A DNA stretch of 64,000 nucleotides from Chloroflexota bacterium (GTDB taxonomy: Bacteria > Chloroflexota > Ktedonobacteria > Ktedonobacterales > Ktedonobacteraceae): NCBI GenBank assembly GCA_902812455.1, contig CADDZH010000001.1, forward strand, positions 62,001 to 126,000, in the 5' to 3' direction. This document shows, piece after piece, positions 16,515-24,776 of the stretch. Numbering within the stretch: the first letter of the stretch is position 1; every line of letters starts with the position of its first letter. The notes under the pieces are model-generated. The model saw only the letters and a program-made list of their open reading frames with translations, was not told the DNA's origin and searched no databases. The translations under genes were made by a program, and so were the position numbers.

Positions 16515-18561
16515 AAAGTCTATGGATGCAAATGAACTGATAGGTATTACGCTCGGTACCTGTACGCTTGAGCGCGTGATCGGGCGCGGGGGCATGGGAG
16601 CCGTCTTCCTGGCACAGCAGTCGCGCCCGCTTCGTACCGTCGCGGTGAAAGTGCTTATCCCCTCCAATACCTTTGACCCCGACCAGCAGCGCATTTTCCT
16701 GGCCCGCTTTCGCCGCGAAGCCGATACGATAGCCAAGCTCGATCACAGGAATATTCTGCCTGTCTATGAATATGACGAAGCTGTTGTTGACCAGGAGCAA
16801 CTGGCTTACCTGGTGATGCCCTACATTCGTGGAGGTACGCTGCGCGAGCGCCTGGATGAGATGCGGCGCACCGGCTCCTACTTTGACCTTAAAACGGTGG
16901 CAAGTTATCTCAGCCAGGTGGCCGATGCGCTGAGTTATGCTCATGGCCTGGGTATCGTCCACCGTGATGTCAAGCCGGCAAACCTGCTGTTCCACCAGGA
17001 TGGGCGCCTGCTGCTGAGTGATTTTGGTATTGCGCACCTGAGAGCTATGCCGGGCATGCCTGATATGTCCACCTTGACCGGTGTGGGAAGCTTCCTGGGT
17101 ACAGCAGAATACGCCTCGCCTGAGCAGATTAATGGCGACAAAGTCGATTACCGTTCAGATATTTATTCGCTTGGCACCATTCTCTACGAAATGCTTACGG
17201 ATAGCGTTCCCTTCACAGGCCCCAATCCTTTTATGGTCATGACTAGGAAGCTGAACGATCCGGTGCCTTCAATCAGGGCGAGCCGCTCCGAACTGTCGCC
17301 TGCCATGGATGCTATCGTGATGAAAGCGCTGGCCAGAAATCCAGATGATCGCTACCAGACCGCGACAATGCTGGCAGCAGATTTCAGATCTGCGGTCGCT
17401 GCCGCCTCAGGAACCAGGTTGCGCCTTGGCGGTGATGCCAATAGCAGCGACCTGACGATAGCCGAACAGCCGTGGGGATCATCCTCCCCGGCTGCGGCCC
17501 CGGCTCCCAGTGCTGCTAATACGGGGCCGGCAGCTCAGCAAGTAGCCTCGAGTCCTCCGGGAGGAGCCGCATGGCAGCAGCCGCCCCCGCCCTGGCAATG
17601 GCCGCAATCCCAGGCGCAAGTACAGCCAACTCCTGCAGGTGGAAACAATGGCGCATCTGCGCAAGCTGGCAAGCGCACAACAGGGCCGGATGCGCTCACC
17701 TATCGCCAGGGGCATCGCCTGCTCTTCTATGGCGGCCTGCTGATCACGCTGCTGCTACAGTGGCTCGTGTTCTCCTACTTAACGAGAACCAGCAACAATG
17801 GAACCGAAGCGCTGGCCATGCTGGGCATTCTTGTGGGAGGCAGCATCAACCTGCTGCTGCTGGCTGCTACCTGCTTTACAGCCGTGATACGCGACCGCCG
17901 CACCGGCAGATTTGTCATCCCAAGCCTTATCAATGCGCTTATCGCTCCATTGATCAGTGGCCTGTTCATTGATTTTGGCGCTCAACATACAGGCATCGGT
18001 TACCATATCGTTGCCTATGTGATATTACTGGGCAGCAACCTGTATGCCCTGCGCCAGTTGGCCCACGTCGATGCTCGAAGAGAACAGATCAGGGTGGCGA
18101 ACGTTTCATGGGGCCCGGCCATTGTGGGCGCTTTAACTGGCCTGCTGCCCTTAACGATTATCCTCACTTTTGCCCTGACCACCCTTGTTTCACGCGCTCC
18201 TGTGCCTGTCAATGGCGCTCCCATGCTTGCTCTGCTGCGCGCCTTGTTCATTGTATTCGTTGGCATACCTACGCCAGGAGCCGTGATGGCCGTAAAGCTG
18301 TCACAGCAGATGAGATTTGCTACGCTGCTACGCAGTAGCGCTATCGCGGGCATGCTCATGTGTGTTGGCGCCATGCTCCTTGTCGTGCTCCTCGGCATCA
18401 TCTTTTCATCAAACCATAGCCAGGTTCTGGAAGGCCTGCGTCAAACCTGGCTCGTGCTGCTGATCATGGCGGCTATCCTGGCCGTGCTGGGCGCTTTACG
18501 CGGCATGCTCGACTCCTGGGTGTACCAGAAAATAAGAGGGAACGCAAAAGCGAATCCGTAA
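16504..18561 (+). CDS. Membrane-bound Ser/Thr protein kinase
   Basis: PknB-type kinase. The Gly-rich loop is GRGGMGAVF, the ATP lysine is K49 (VAVKV), the catalytic loop is HRDVKPANLL near residue 152 and the metal motif is DFGIAHL. The kinase domain ends near residue 280; a Pro/Ala/Gln-rich linker to about residue 395 follows, then five or six hydrophobic spans to the C terminus. No PASTA repeats are present, so the C-terminal part is a membrane module of unknown sensing role. The first ATG lies ten bases inside the Bax1-like gene; an ATG at 16522 is an alternative. Co-transcription with the repair genes is likely but may not mean shared function. The stop is two bases from that of the convergent mazG gene. 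Confidence 0.92.
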   Translation: MKVKKSMDANELIGITLGTCTLERVIGRGGMGAVFLAQQSRPLRTVAVKVLIPSNTFDPDQQRIFLARFRREADTIAKLDHRNILPVYEYDEAVVDQEQLAYLVMPYIRGGTLRERLDEMRRTGSYFDLKTVASYLSQVADALSYAHGLGIVHRDVKPANLLFHQDGRLLLSDFGIAHLRAMPGMPDMSTLTGVGSFLGTAEYASPEQINGDKVDYRSDIYSLGTILYEMLTDSVPFTGPNPFMVMTRKLNDPVPSIRASRSELSPAMDAIVMKALARNPDDRYQTATMLAADFRSAVAAASGTRLRLGGDANSSDLTIAEQPWGSSSPAAAPAPSAANTGPAAQQVASSPPGGAAWQQPPPPWQWPQSQAQVQPTPAGGNNGASAQAGKRTTGPDALTYRQGHRLLFYGGLLITLLLQWLVFSYLTRTSNNGTEALAMLGILVGGSINLLLLAATCFTAVIRDRRTGRFVIPSLINALIAPLISGLFIDFGAQHTGIGYHIVAYVILLGSNLYALRQLAHVDARREQIRVANVSWGPAIVGALTGLLPLTIILTFALTTLVSRAPVPVNGAPMLALLRALFIVFVGIPTPGAVMAVKLSQQMRFATLLRSSAIAGMLMCVGAMLLVVLLGIIFSSNHSQVLEGLRQTWLVLLIMAAILAVLGALRGMLDSWVYQKIRGNAKANP

Positions 18562-18563
18562 CG

Positions 18564-20081
18564 TTATGAAAGTTCTGCTCCGGCTTTCGCCCTCCGCCAC
18601 AACTCTTCCCACTCCTCCAGGCTATACGACTCAAACGAACGCCCTTGCTGGCGAATGAGTTCTTCCATTGCTTGGAAGCGGCGACGGAATTTGCGGTTGG
18701 CATGGCGCAGCGCCTCTTCTGCATCGACGTGCAGCCAGCGCGCAACTTCTGCTACCATGAACAACACGTCACCTAGCTCGTCGCGCTGATCTTCTGGTGT
18801 CCTGGCTGCTCGCAGTTCTTGAACTTCCTCTTCCAGCTTGGCGAACACATCCTCCAGCTTCTCAAACTCGAAGCCCGTCTTTGCCGCACGCTTCCCATAT
18901 TCCTGAGCAACGATCAGGGCGGGAGAAGCCAGGGGAACGCGATCAAGCACGCTTTCCGATTGGACATCTTTGCCGGCGGCAGCCCGCTCCTGCCTCTTGA
19001 TGACTTCCCAGTTCTGGATTACCTGCCCGGCATTGCTCACCTCAACCTCACCGAAGACGTGCGGGTGACGCCGGATCAGCTTGGAGTTGACGTGCTCAAA
19101 GACATCACCGATGGAGAAATCGCCTTCCTGGCGCGCAATCTCGGCGTGCAGGTAGACCTGGAGCAGCAGGTCGCCCAGCTCCTCGGCCAGCTTGTGCATG
19201 TCGTTTTCTTCCAGCGCCTCGACCACCTCGTAGGTTTCTTCGATCACGTAGCGCGTGAGGGACTGGTGCGTCTGCTGGCGATCCCAGGGACAGCCATCGG
19301 GTTCACGGCGCAGGCGCATGGTGATGTAGCGCAGGGTTTCCGGCAGGCGCAGGGCTGTGAGTTCATCGGCCGGTGGGACATAGAGCGTGCTGAGATGATT
19401 GGCGGCATTGCTGCGGTCAAGCTCGTAGAGGGGCAGCTCGATCACCGTCTCATCATGATCCACTCCGGTCGCCTTCACCAGCTTGACAAGCCATTCATCA
19501 GGATAGAGTTCGCTTAACGCCAGCTTGACTGCGCTCGCCAGGCGGCGGTTATAGACCTGGGCGACCAGCAGTGGCAGTGTAGGAATAATTTTCCCGGCTA
19601 TCTCCTGTGTTTGCAGGGATGCCAGCATTGTGGCATCAACAAGCTGCGTGCCGGTCTCTAGAGGATCGAGTCCTAAGGCGGTACAGACGGGTTCCAGGAA
19701 GGAAAGGCCGGCCACAATGCTGGTAGACAGATTGCGCTCCTGCGCCAGAGCCAGCAGCCGCCGGACTGATGCCTCGCCGATTAGCGGGTGCCCCGGCACA
19801 GCATAGATAATAGGCTGCTGTAGTGCAAGCGTGCAAAGTTCTTCTGCAATCTGCTCATAAAGTGTTTCCCAGTTAGCGGATGCATCATAGAGGCGGTCAA
19901 ATGACTCGATCTGGAGAGCGGGTAGTTCCGCTCTCAGTGGCTCAACGGTAGGATGGATCAAAGTGCGCAAGTAGACGGTGCTGCCGTTTGCTGCTGCCTC
20001 TGCTAAGACTCTGCGCGCCTGGAGGGTCAGATCGGCCAGTTTGCCCGGGCCAAGCCCCACAATGGTGATAGATGCTGCCAT
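18564..20081 (-). CDS. MazG nucleotide pyrophosphohydrolase fused to a tetrapyrrole methylase-like domain (YabN type)
   Basis: House-cleaning enzyme that hydrolyses non-canonical nucleoside triphosphates to monophosphates. Residues 1 to about 215 form a tetrapyrrole methylase-like domain (ITIVGLGPGKLADLT, VPGHPLIGEAS), as in Bacillus YabN, whose role is unknown. The rest holds MazG repeats: GCPWDRQQTHQSL, then EETYEVVEAL and EELGDLLLQ with the acidic metal-binding residues, and a second copy near EELGDVLFMVAEVARW-like sequence. Length (505 residues) fits the fusion family. The gene stands alone on the minus strand, with an upstream gap full of repeats. Confidence 0.93.
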   Translation of the reverse strand: MAASITIVGLGPGKLADLTLQARRVLAEAAANGSTVYLRTLIHPTVEPLRAELPALQIESFDRLYDASANWETLYEQIAEELCTLALQQPIIYAVPGHPLIGEASVRRLLALAQERNLSTSIVAGLSFLEPVCTALGLDPLETGTQLVDATMLASLQTQEIAGKIIPTLPLLVAQVYNRRLASAVKLALSELYPDEWLVKLVKATGVDHDETVIELPLYELDRSNAANHLSTLYVPPADELTALRLPETLRYITMRLRREPDGCPWDRQQTHQSLTRYVIEETYEVVEALEENDMHKLAEELGDLLLQVYLHAEIARQEGDFSIGDVFEHVNSKLIRRHPHVFGEVEVSNAGQVIQNWEVIKRQERAAAGKDVQSESVLDRVPLASPALIVAQEYGKRAAKTGFEFEKLEDVFAKLEEEVQELRAARTPEDQRDELGDVLFMVAEVARWLHVDAEEALRHANRKFRRRFQAMEELIRQQGRSFESYSLEEWEELWRRAKAGAELS

Positions 20082-20185
20082 GTAAGTTAGTGTTCCTCTC
20101 TGCTTAACCTGATATTGTTATGATGTAGTCTAGCGATGGGAAGCGTTCATGTCAAATACAGGGAGCTGAGCATGAGAGAGGCAAG

Positions 20186-20255
20186 CCCTCCCACTACCAT
20201 ATACGGATGAGGCAGCGCCGTATATGGTAGTGGCGACCCTTGCGGTCGCCATGTC
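20186..20255. repeat. Double hairpin repeat upstream of mazG
   Basis: A perfect 15-base inverted repeat, CACTACCATATACGG (20192-20206) and its complement (20218-20232), is followed by a second hairpin GGCGACC-CTTGC-GGTCGCC (20232-20250). The right part recurs at 35153-35190. It lies in the 20082-20377 gap between divergent genes. Confidence 0.75.
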
Positions 20256-20377
20256 CCCGCCTCCATGTCAAATAGAGCAATGAGGCATTGTCTAACTTGT
20301 TATTCCGTGTTATGCTTTTGATAACAGCCTTTTTCCTTTCTTACAATCGGACAAATCAACTGAGGGAGGTCTTTCAT

Positions 20378-20902
20378 ATGGTAGCTGCTTCTCAGAAGCC
20401 TGTTTGCCCGGTATGCAATAAATCCGACAAGGTCATGAAACTGCAGACGGCCTTTAACGAGGGCATTGAGCGCTTTGCCCCGCCACCCATGCCCACAAAA
20501 AGGGTATCTATGATAGGCTATATGGCCTTCGGTATGTTCATTGTCGGCATATGTCTCTTCTTCATCTTCATACTGGTCGGCTCTGAAAGTTTCGGGACAG
20601 GCTTTTCTATTGCCGAACTGATCCTCGTTATCCTGACGCTCGGCTGCATCGTGACTGCGCTGGTGCTTTCCTACATTGCTTTTACGAAGGCGGTTAGAGG
20701 TGATCTGGAGGTGTCGAAGCAATATCCAGAGTGGGATCGCGCCATGGAGCGCTACAATCGTTTACGGTATTGCGCGCGCGATAATGTGGTGTTCGACGCC
20801 GAAACGAGAAAAATCATCAGCGAGGAGGAGCTTGCCTCTCTGCTGTCTACCGAGGTGAAGCAGGAGCAAGAGAAGAGCCAGGCGCAGACTTCTTCGGCTT
20901 AG
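20378..20902 (+). CDS. Two-span membrane protein with an N-terminal zinc-ribbon-like motif
   Basis: Not recognised as a named family. The 174-residue product starts with a soluble segment carrying CPVCNKSDKV, which looks like half of a zinc ribbon. Two strongly hydrophobic spans follow (about 48-70 and 82-104), separated by a short Gly/Ser-rich loop. The C-terminal part has a lone Cys (RYCARDN) that could complete the metal site, and ends in a charged Gln/Glu/Lys-rich tail. ATG at 20378 has AGGGAGG eight bases upstream; the open frame begins 30 codons earlier but without such support. Function unknown. Confidence 0.7.
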   Translation: MVAASQKPVCPVCNKSDKVMKLQTAFNEGIERFAPPPMPTKRVSMIGYMAFGMFIVGICLFFIFILVGSESFGTGFSIAELILVILTLGCIVTALVLSYIAFTKAVRGDLEVSKQYPEWDRAMERYNRLRYCARDNVVFDAETRKIISEEELASLLSTEVKQEQEKSQAQTSSA

Positions 20903-20905
20903 AGC

Positions 20906-20934
20906 TTGACATTCTCGACAATATTATGTAAACT
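20906..20934 (+). promoter_or_regulatory. Strong promoter far upstream of the histidine kinase gene
   Basis: A perfect TTGACA (20906-20911), a 17-base spacer and TAAACT (20929-20934) follow directly after the membrane protein gene. The next start codon on this strand is at 21265, so the leader would be about 325 bases. Confidence 0.55.
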
Positions 20935-21264
20935 AGAATTGTAACAAGCAAGCGGTTAAAACCACCACACCCTGGCTACTTCCCCGGCCAGGGTTGTATT
21001 GTCCCCTGTAGTGCATCTTCCTCTTTGTCGTTTCCTTCCAACAGGTGCCGCTCCACACCTGAATTCTCCCCTTTTCTAGAGGGCTTCCTTGCCGTACTAT
21101 CGCTCCGGATAAGCTGCTGGCTTTATTCCTGGATGAGCAGGCGGCAGGTGAAGCCCTCTCCCCTTTTATGAAGGGGAATATTTTCCTCTCATGTATGCTG
21201 GAAGCAGGAGGGACAACCGGGCAAGGTATCTCTGACAAGGTACCTTACCGGGTGAGAAATAGTT
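20935..21264 (+). other. Long leader region of the histidine kinase gene
   Basis: No gene is supported here. Two hairpins are visible: ACCCTGGC (20969-20976) with GCCAGGGT (20987-20994), and an imperfect stem formed by CCGGGCAAGGTA and TACCTTACCGGG just before the start codon of the kinase gene. No T-run follows either stem. No known riboswitch pattern was recognised. Confidence 0.4.
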
Positions 21265-22722
21265 ATGGCGACACCAGATACACTCTTACATCTTATTGCC
21301 GGCTTACAGCAGGATATGACAGTAACAGATGGGCGGCGCAGGTTGCTCGAATACATCCGGCAGAGCACCAGTACACGCCTGGCGCTCTTATTTGCGCTTG
21401 ATCGATCAGGGGAGATGCTAGACCTGTTAGAGTATAGCGGGCGCCGTCCCCGGCGCATACCCCAGAGTATGCCTGGGCGAGAGAACCCCTCCTTCGATGC
21501 AGAGCATATCCCTGTAGAGGGGCTTTTCGGTGAGGCGCTGCACGCGCCAGGGTTTGTATATATTGCTGATGCCAGCAGCGATCCCCGCAGCCTGCCGGCA
21601 GAGCGATACTGGATGGGGCACAACAGGCATGTCATTTTGAGCCGCCTGGCACAGCATAGTGAAGCCCGGGGCGTTCTCGTGCTCTGTTTTGCTCAAGAAG
21701 ACAGGGCACGGCGGAAGAAAGATGGGCAACCCTTCGAACTGGCGATAGACGAGGGGAATCTCCTTATCTGCACAGCTCTCTTATCTGCTTACCTTTTTCC
21801 AACCGCAGGAGGCAATGCCAGCCCTCTTGCTAGCATTCGCCCTCCTGGAGGCACAACATCGCTTTCTTCCGGGCAACCTCTTTCAAAGCGCTATGAAGCA
21901 CGGCTCCATGCCGCCCTTGAGCAAGAGCGAGAGCGTATCGCGCGTGATATCCATGATGGTGCAGCCCAGCGCATCGCCCATGTCATTCATAAGCTCGATG
22001 TTGCCCAGCGTATGCTGGAGAAGCAGCCCCACACTGCCCTGCGAGAGCTTCATCAGGCTTCTGTACTCCTGAAGATGAGTCTGGATGAGCTGCGGCATAG
22101 CATCTTCTCGCTCGTGCCGGTATCGTTAGAAAAACAGGGGTTGAAGCAAGCCTTGCAAGCATTAATAGAGGAGTATATGCGCAATCAGCCTGGCACGAAG
22201 ATCAGCCTTGAGATGGATGATCTTTCCCTGCTTCCCTCGTCTTTAGAGGCTGCCCTCTATCGTTTCATCCAGGAAGCCCTAAACAACGTATGGAAACATG
22301 CCTATGCTACGCTTGTCGCTATTCGCATACGTGTTCTTGCGGGACTGCTGGTTGTGGAGGTGAGCGATAATGGTCGCGGCTTTGACATAGAGCGATCAGG
22401 AGAAGGATGGCATATGGGCCTGCGTACTATGCGCGAGCGCGTGCGGCAACTGGGAGGAAACTGGGAAATCCAGAGCAAGCCCGGCAGGGGAACGACTGTG
22501 AAAGCTCGCTTTCCCCTGCCTGTCTCGTCTACTATGCTGACTGTGCGGGAACGTGAAGTCTTGCAGTTGCTGGTTGAGGGGTTAACCAACCGCGCTATCG
22601 CTGAAAAGCTCTCTGTAAGTACGGAGACGGTGAAATCGCACGTGCATCATATCATGCAGAAAATGCAGGTGCACGACCGCACTCAGGCCGCGGTAACTGC
22701 TACGCGGCAACACTGGCTGTAA
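21265..22722 (+). CDS. GAF-sensor histidine kinase with C-terminal LuxR DNA-binding domain
   Basis: One chain that combines sensing, histidine kinase and DNA-binding parts. An N-terminal GAF-like domain spans about residues 1-175. The HisKA_3 dimerisation helix carries RDIHDGAAQ with the phospho-acceptor His230, as in NarX/DegS kinases. The ATPase domain has the N box ALNNVWKHA and the G box DNGRGFD. The last 60 residues are a LuxR/GerE helix-turn-helix (LTVREREVLQLLVEGLTNRA). There is no receiver domain and no membrane span, so it is probably cytoplasmic and may control genes directly or by dimer state. A NarL regulator lies convergent, 150 bases away. Confidence 0.9.
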   Translation: MATPDTLLHLIAGLQQDMTVTDGRRRLLEYIRQSTSTRLALLFALDRSGEMLDLLEYSGRRPRRIPQSMPGRENPSFDAEHIPVEGLFGEALHAPGFVYIADASSDPRSLPAERYWMGHNRHVILSRLAQHSEARGVLVLCFAQEDRARRKKDGQPFELAIDEGNLLICTALLSAYLFPTAGGNASPLASIRPPGGTTSLSSGQPLSKRYEARLHAALEQERERIARDIHDGAAQRIAHVIHKLDVAQRMLEKQPHTALRELHQASVLLKMSLDELRHSIFSLVPVSLEKQGLKQALQALIEEYMRNQPGTKISLEMDDLSLLPSSLEAALYRFIQEALNNVWKHAYATLVAIRIRVLAGLLVVEVSDNGRGFDIERSGEGWHMGLRTMRERVRQLGGNWEIQSKPGRGTTVKARFPLPVSSTMLTVREREVLQLLVEGLTNRAIAEKLSVSTETVKSHVHHIMQKMQVHDRTQAAVTATRQHWL

Positions 22723-22760
22723 TCTTCTCATATAGCGCTGCCTGGGAACGGGATCGTCCC

Positions 22761-22876
22761 TGTAGGGGCAAGGAGCGGTGTGGATGTGGTGTGGGGGCCT
22801 TGTGCTTGCCCTCGCGCCTCTCGCCCATTGCTCATCACCAGACAACCTACCTTTGTAAAGCTTCTACAGCCCCTAC
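22761..22876. repeat. GTAGGGGCAAGG...GCCTTGTGCTTGCCC repeat
   Basis: Starts with CTGTAGGGGCAAGGAGCGG, continues to GGGGGCCTTGTGCTTGCCCT and CGCGCCTC, and closes with ACAGCCCCTACGG. The same order of blocks recurs at 44049-44162 and, in part, inside a gene at 61245-61310. It fills the gap between two convergent genes and reaches the end of the response regulator gene. Confidence 0.75.
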
Positions 22877-23718
22877 GGATCCTGGTCGGGGAGCAGTCCC
22901 TGGCGCAGCGCGAAAATGGCCGCCTGGGTGCGATCTCGAATGCCCAGCTTCTGGAAGATGACCGAAAGGTAGTTCTTGACCGTCTTTTCCGAGTAGGCCA
23001 GCCTCTCCGCAATCTCCCTGTTGCTCATACCCATTGCCACGCAGCGCAGGATTTCAACCTCTTTCTCCGAAAGCGCCTGGATGTGCTGGCCTGCCGGCAG
23101 AGCTTCCGAGAGGCGGCGAAATTCATTCACGATTGCTCCTGTCAGGCTGGATTCGATGAACATTCCACCCTGGCTCACCGTTCTGATGGCCTGGGCTACT
23201 TCCTGTGAGGAGGCGCTTTTGAGCAAGTAGCCTCGCGCGCCATTTCTCATGGCCTGCAGCATTTGCTGCTCTTCACGGTGCATCGTCAGCATAATGACTG
23301 CAATTGATGGGAATTCCTGGGTTATTTGCCTGGTAATCGCAATACCGTCCACCGTTGGCATACGAATATCCATCAATACCACATCAGGAGCGATCTGGCG
23401 AATCTGGTGTAGCGCATCAAAGCCATCTACTGCCTCACCAATAACCTGGATATCTGCTTCCAGCTCAAGCAGTTGCTTCAACCCCTCACGCATTAAGGCA
23501 TGGTCGTCTGCCAGCAAAACGCTGATCACCGCGCTTTTTGCTTGCCCCAGCTCTCCATCTCGCTGTTGGGTACTGATCTCTGCGCCTGACCTCTCATCAA
23601 TTTCGCTATCATCGCTTGTGGTAGCAACTGCTGTCGCTACTTTTGCTCCGGGAGCTGGCTCTGCCTGCGTTGAGACTATCGCCTTCTTCTGCGCGTTATT
23701 GCTAGTGTTCTGGTACAT
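22873..23718 (-). CDS. NarL/FixJ-family response regulator
   Basis: DNA-binding response regulator. An unusual Ala/Ser/Glu-rich extension of about 65 residues comes first. The receiver domain has the acidic pair LLADDHALMREG, phospho-acceptor D117 in VVLMDIRMPTVDG, and the conserved Thr and Lys (MLTM, LLKSAS). The C-terminal LuxR helix-turn-helix reads LSEKEVEILRCVAMGMSNREI. ATG at 23718 has AAGGAG six bases upstream, so the 23 codons before it are not used. It is the natural partner of the kinase at 21265, although that kinase already has a DNA-binding domain of its own. Confidence 0.92.
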   Translation of the reverse strand: MYQNTSNNAQKKAIVSTQAEPAPGAKVATAVATTSDDSEIDERSGAEISTQQRDGELGQAKSAVISVLLADDHALMREGLKQLLELEADIQVIGEAVDGFDALHQIRQIAPDVVLMDIRMPTVDGIAITRQITQEFPSIAVIMLTMHREEQQMLQAMRNGARGYLLKSASSQEVAQAIRTVSQGGMFIESSLTGAIVNEFRRLSEALPAGQHIQALSEKEVEILRCVAMGMSNREIAERLAYSEKTVKNYLSVIFQKLGIRDRTQAAIFALRQGLLPDQDP

Positions 23719-23941
23719 ACACGACTCCTTCCGGCGTGTGAGTGGAAACGCAACTGTATTGATAACCAGAAGCCTGATATGGTTCAATAAAACAATAAAT
23801 ACGATCTATCCCAGGAAAGGATTACCCGTCCTATACGTAGTATAACAAGCAAGCGTTATAATGCATCACTCACCTGGGGGATTTTTCTGCACGCTTGCTT
23901 ATCGTGAGTATGACGAAAGCAAGAGAAAGGCTATTCTGAAT

Positions 23942-24610
23942 ATGGAAACTGAGCAAACTGAAACAGACATACTCTCGCACATCTACGTGGAGGTGGAGCG
24001 GCGCTTCGCGGGCATCGATGATCTGGCTCACGGCTGGGAACACGTGAAAAGGGTCTATTCGCTGGCCCTCTATATTGCTGAGCGAGAGGGAGCCGATCGC
24101 TTTATTACAGGTCTGGCAGCGCTCATGCACGATTTAGGTCGTACTGTACAGGAAGAGCATACGACGATGCATCACGCCGACCGCTCGGTCATGCTCGCAA
24201 CCGAACTGCTCAACGCTTACCGTGTTCCTGCTGGTATCCAGGAAGCTATTCTCCATGCTATCATCGCGCACAGTTTCAGTCGTAATGTCGAGCCGCGCAC
24301 GCTAGAAGCGCGGGTGGTGCGCGATGCCGACCGGCTGGATAGCCTGGGCGCTATCGGCATCCTGCGCTGGGCTATCACGGGCACGTTAGGGCGCACTGCC
24401 CAGACAAGAAGCTACCATCCCACCGACCCGTTTGCCGAGCAGCGTCCTCCCGATGACAGCCACTACATGCTGGATCACTTCTTTACCAAATTGCTCAAAT
24501 TAAGTGATACAATGGCTACAGAAACAGGTCGCGTGCTTGCCAAGCAGCGCACGGCCTTTATGCGTCGTTACCTGGATGAATTGCGCAACGAATTGAATAA
24601 TGATTTTTAA
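23942..24610 (+). CDS. HD-domain phosphohydrolase
   Basis: Metal-dependent hydrolase of the HD superfamily, YedJ/YpgQ-like. The metal ligands are in HGWEHVKRV (His30 and His34), ALMHDLGR (the HD pair at 63-64) and a downstream Asp in VRDADRLDSLGAIG, the order typical of small soluble HD proteins of about 220 residues. Likely substrates are nucleotides, but none can be assigned. ATG at 23942 follows AGAAAGG; the frame remains open 27 codons upstream without a better signal. A repeat hairpin at 24631 follows the gene and may serve as its transcript end. Confidence 0.88.
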   Translation: METEQTETDILSHIYVEVERRFAGIDDLAHGWEHVKRVYSLALYIAEREGADRFITGLAALMHDLGRTVQEEHTTMHHADRSVMLATELLNAYRVPAGIQEAILHAIIAHSFSRNVEPRTLEARVVRDADRLDSLGAIGILRWAITGTLGRTAQTRSYHPTDPFAEQRPPDDSHYMLDHFFTKLLKLSDTMATETGRVLAKQRTAFMRRYLDELRNELNNDF

Positions 24611-24630
24611 CGACCAAAAGCGGTACCCCA

Positions 24631-24699
24631 TGTCATGCTGAGCGCTGCGAAGCATCTGATGCTTATAGACGGAGATCCTTCGCTGCGCTCAGGATGACA
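24631..24699. repeat. Inverted repeat of the CCTGAGCGAAGCGAAGGATC family
   Basis: Two 27-base arms (24631-24657 and 24673-24699) pair with few mismatches; the right arm ends CTCAGGATGACA. Related copies are at 36298-36393 and 52121-52189, and a single arm lies inside a gene at 59580-59606. It could act as a transcript end or stabiliser after the HD gene. Confidence 0.8.
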
Positions 24700-24776
24700 A
24701 ACCATTCCCGATCCTGAGTGGTAAACATCATTATTGAGCATGTGACAACTTGAAGATGATGTGGAAAGGATAGATC

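Noticed and set aside
22761..22876. Possible CRISPR array from repeated GTAGGGGC blocks
   Set aside because: Blocks are dispersed, unequal in spacing, often inside genes, and no cas gene is present.
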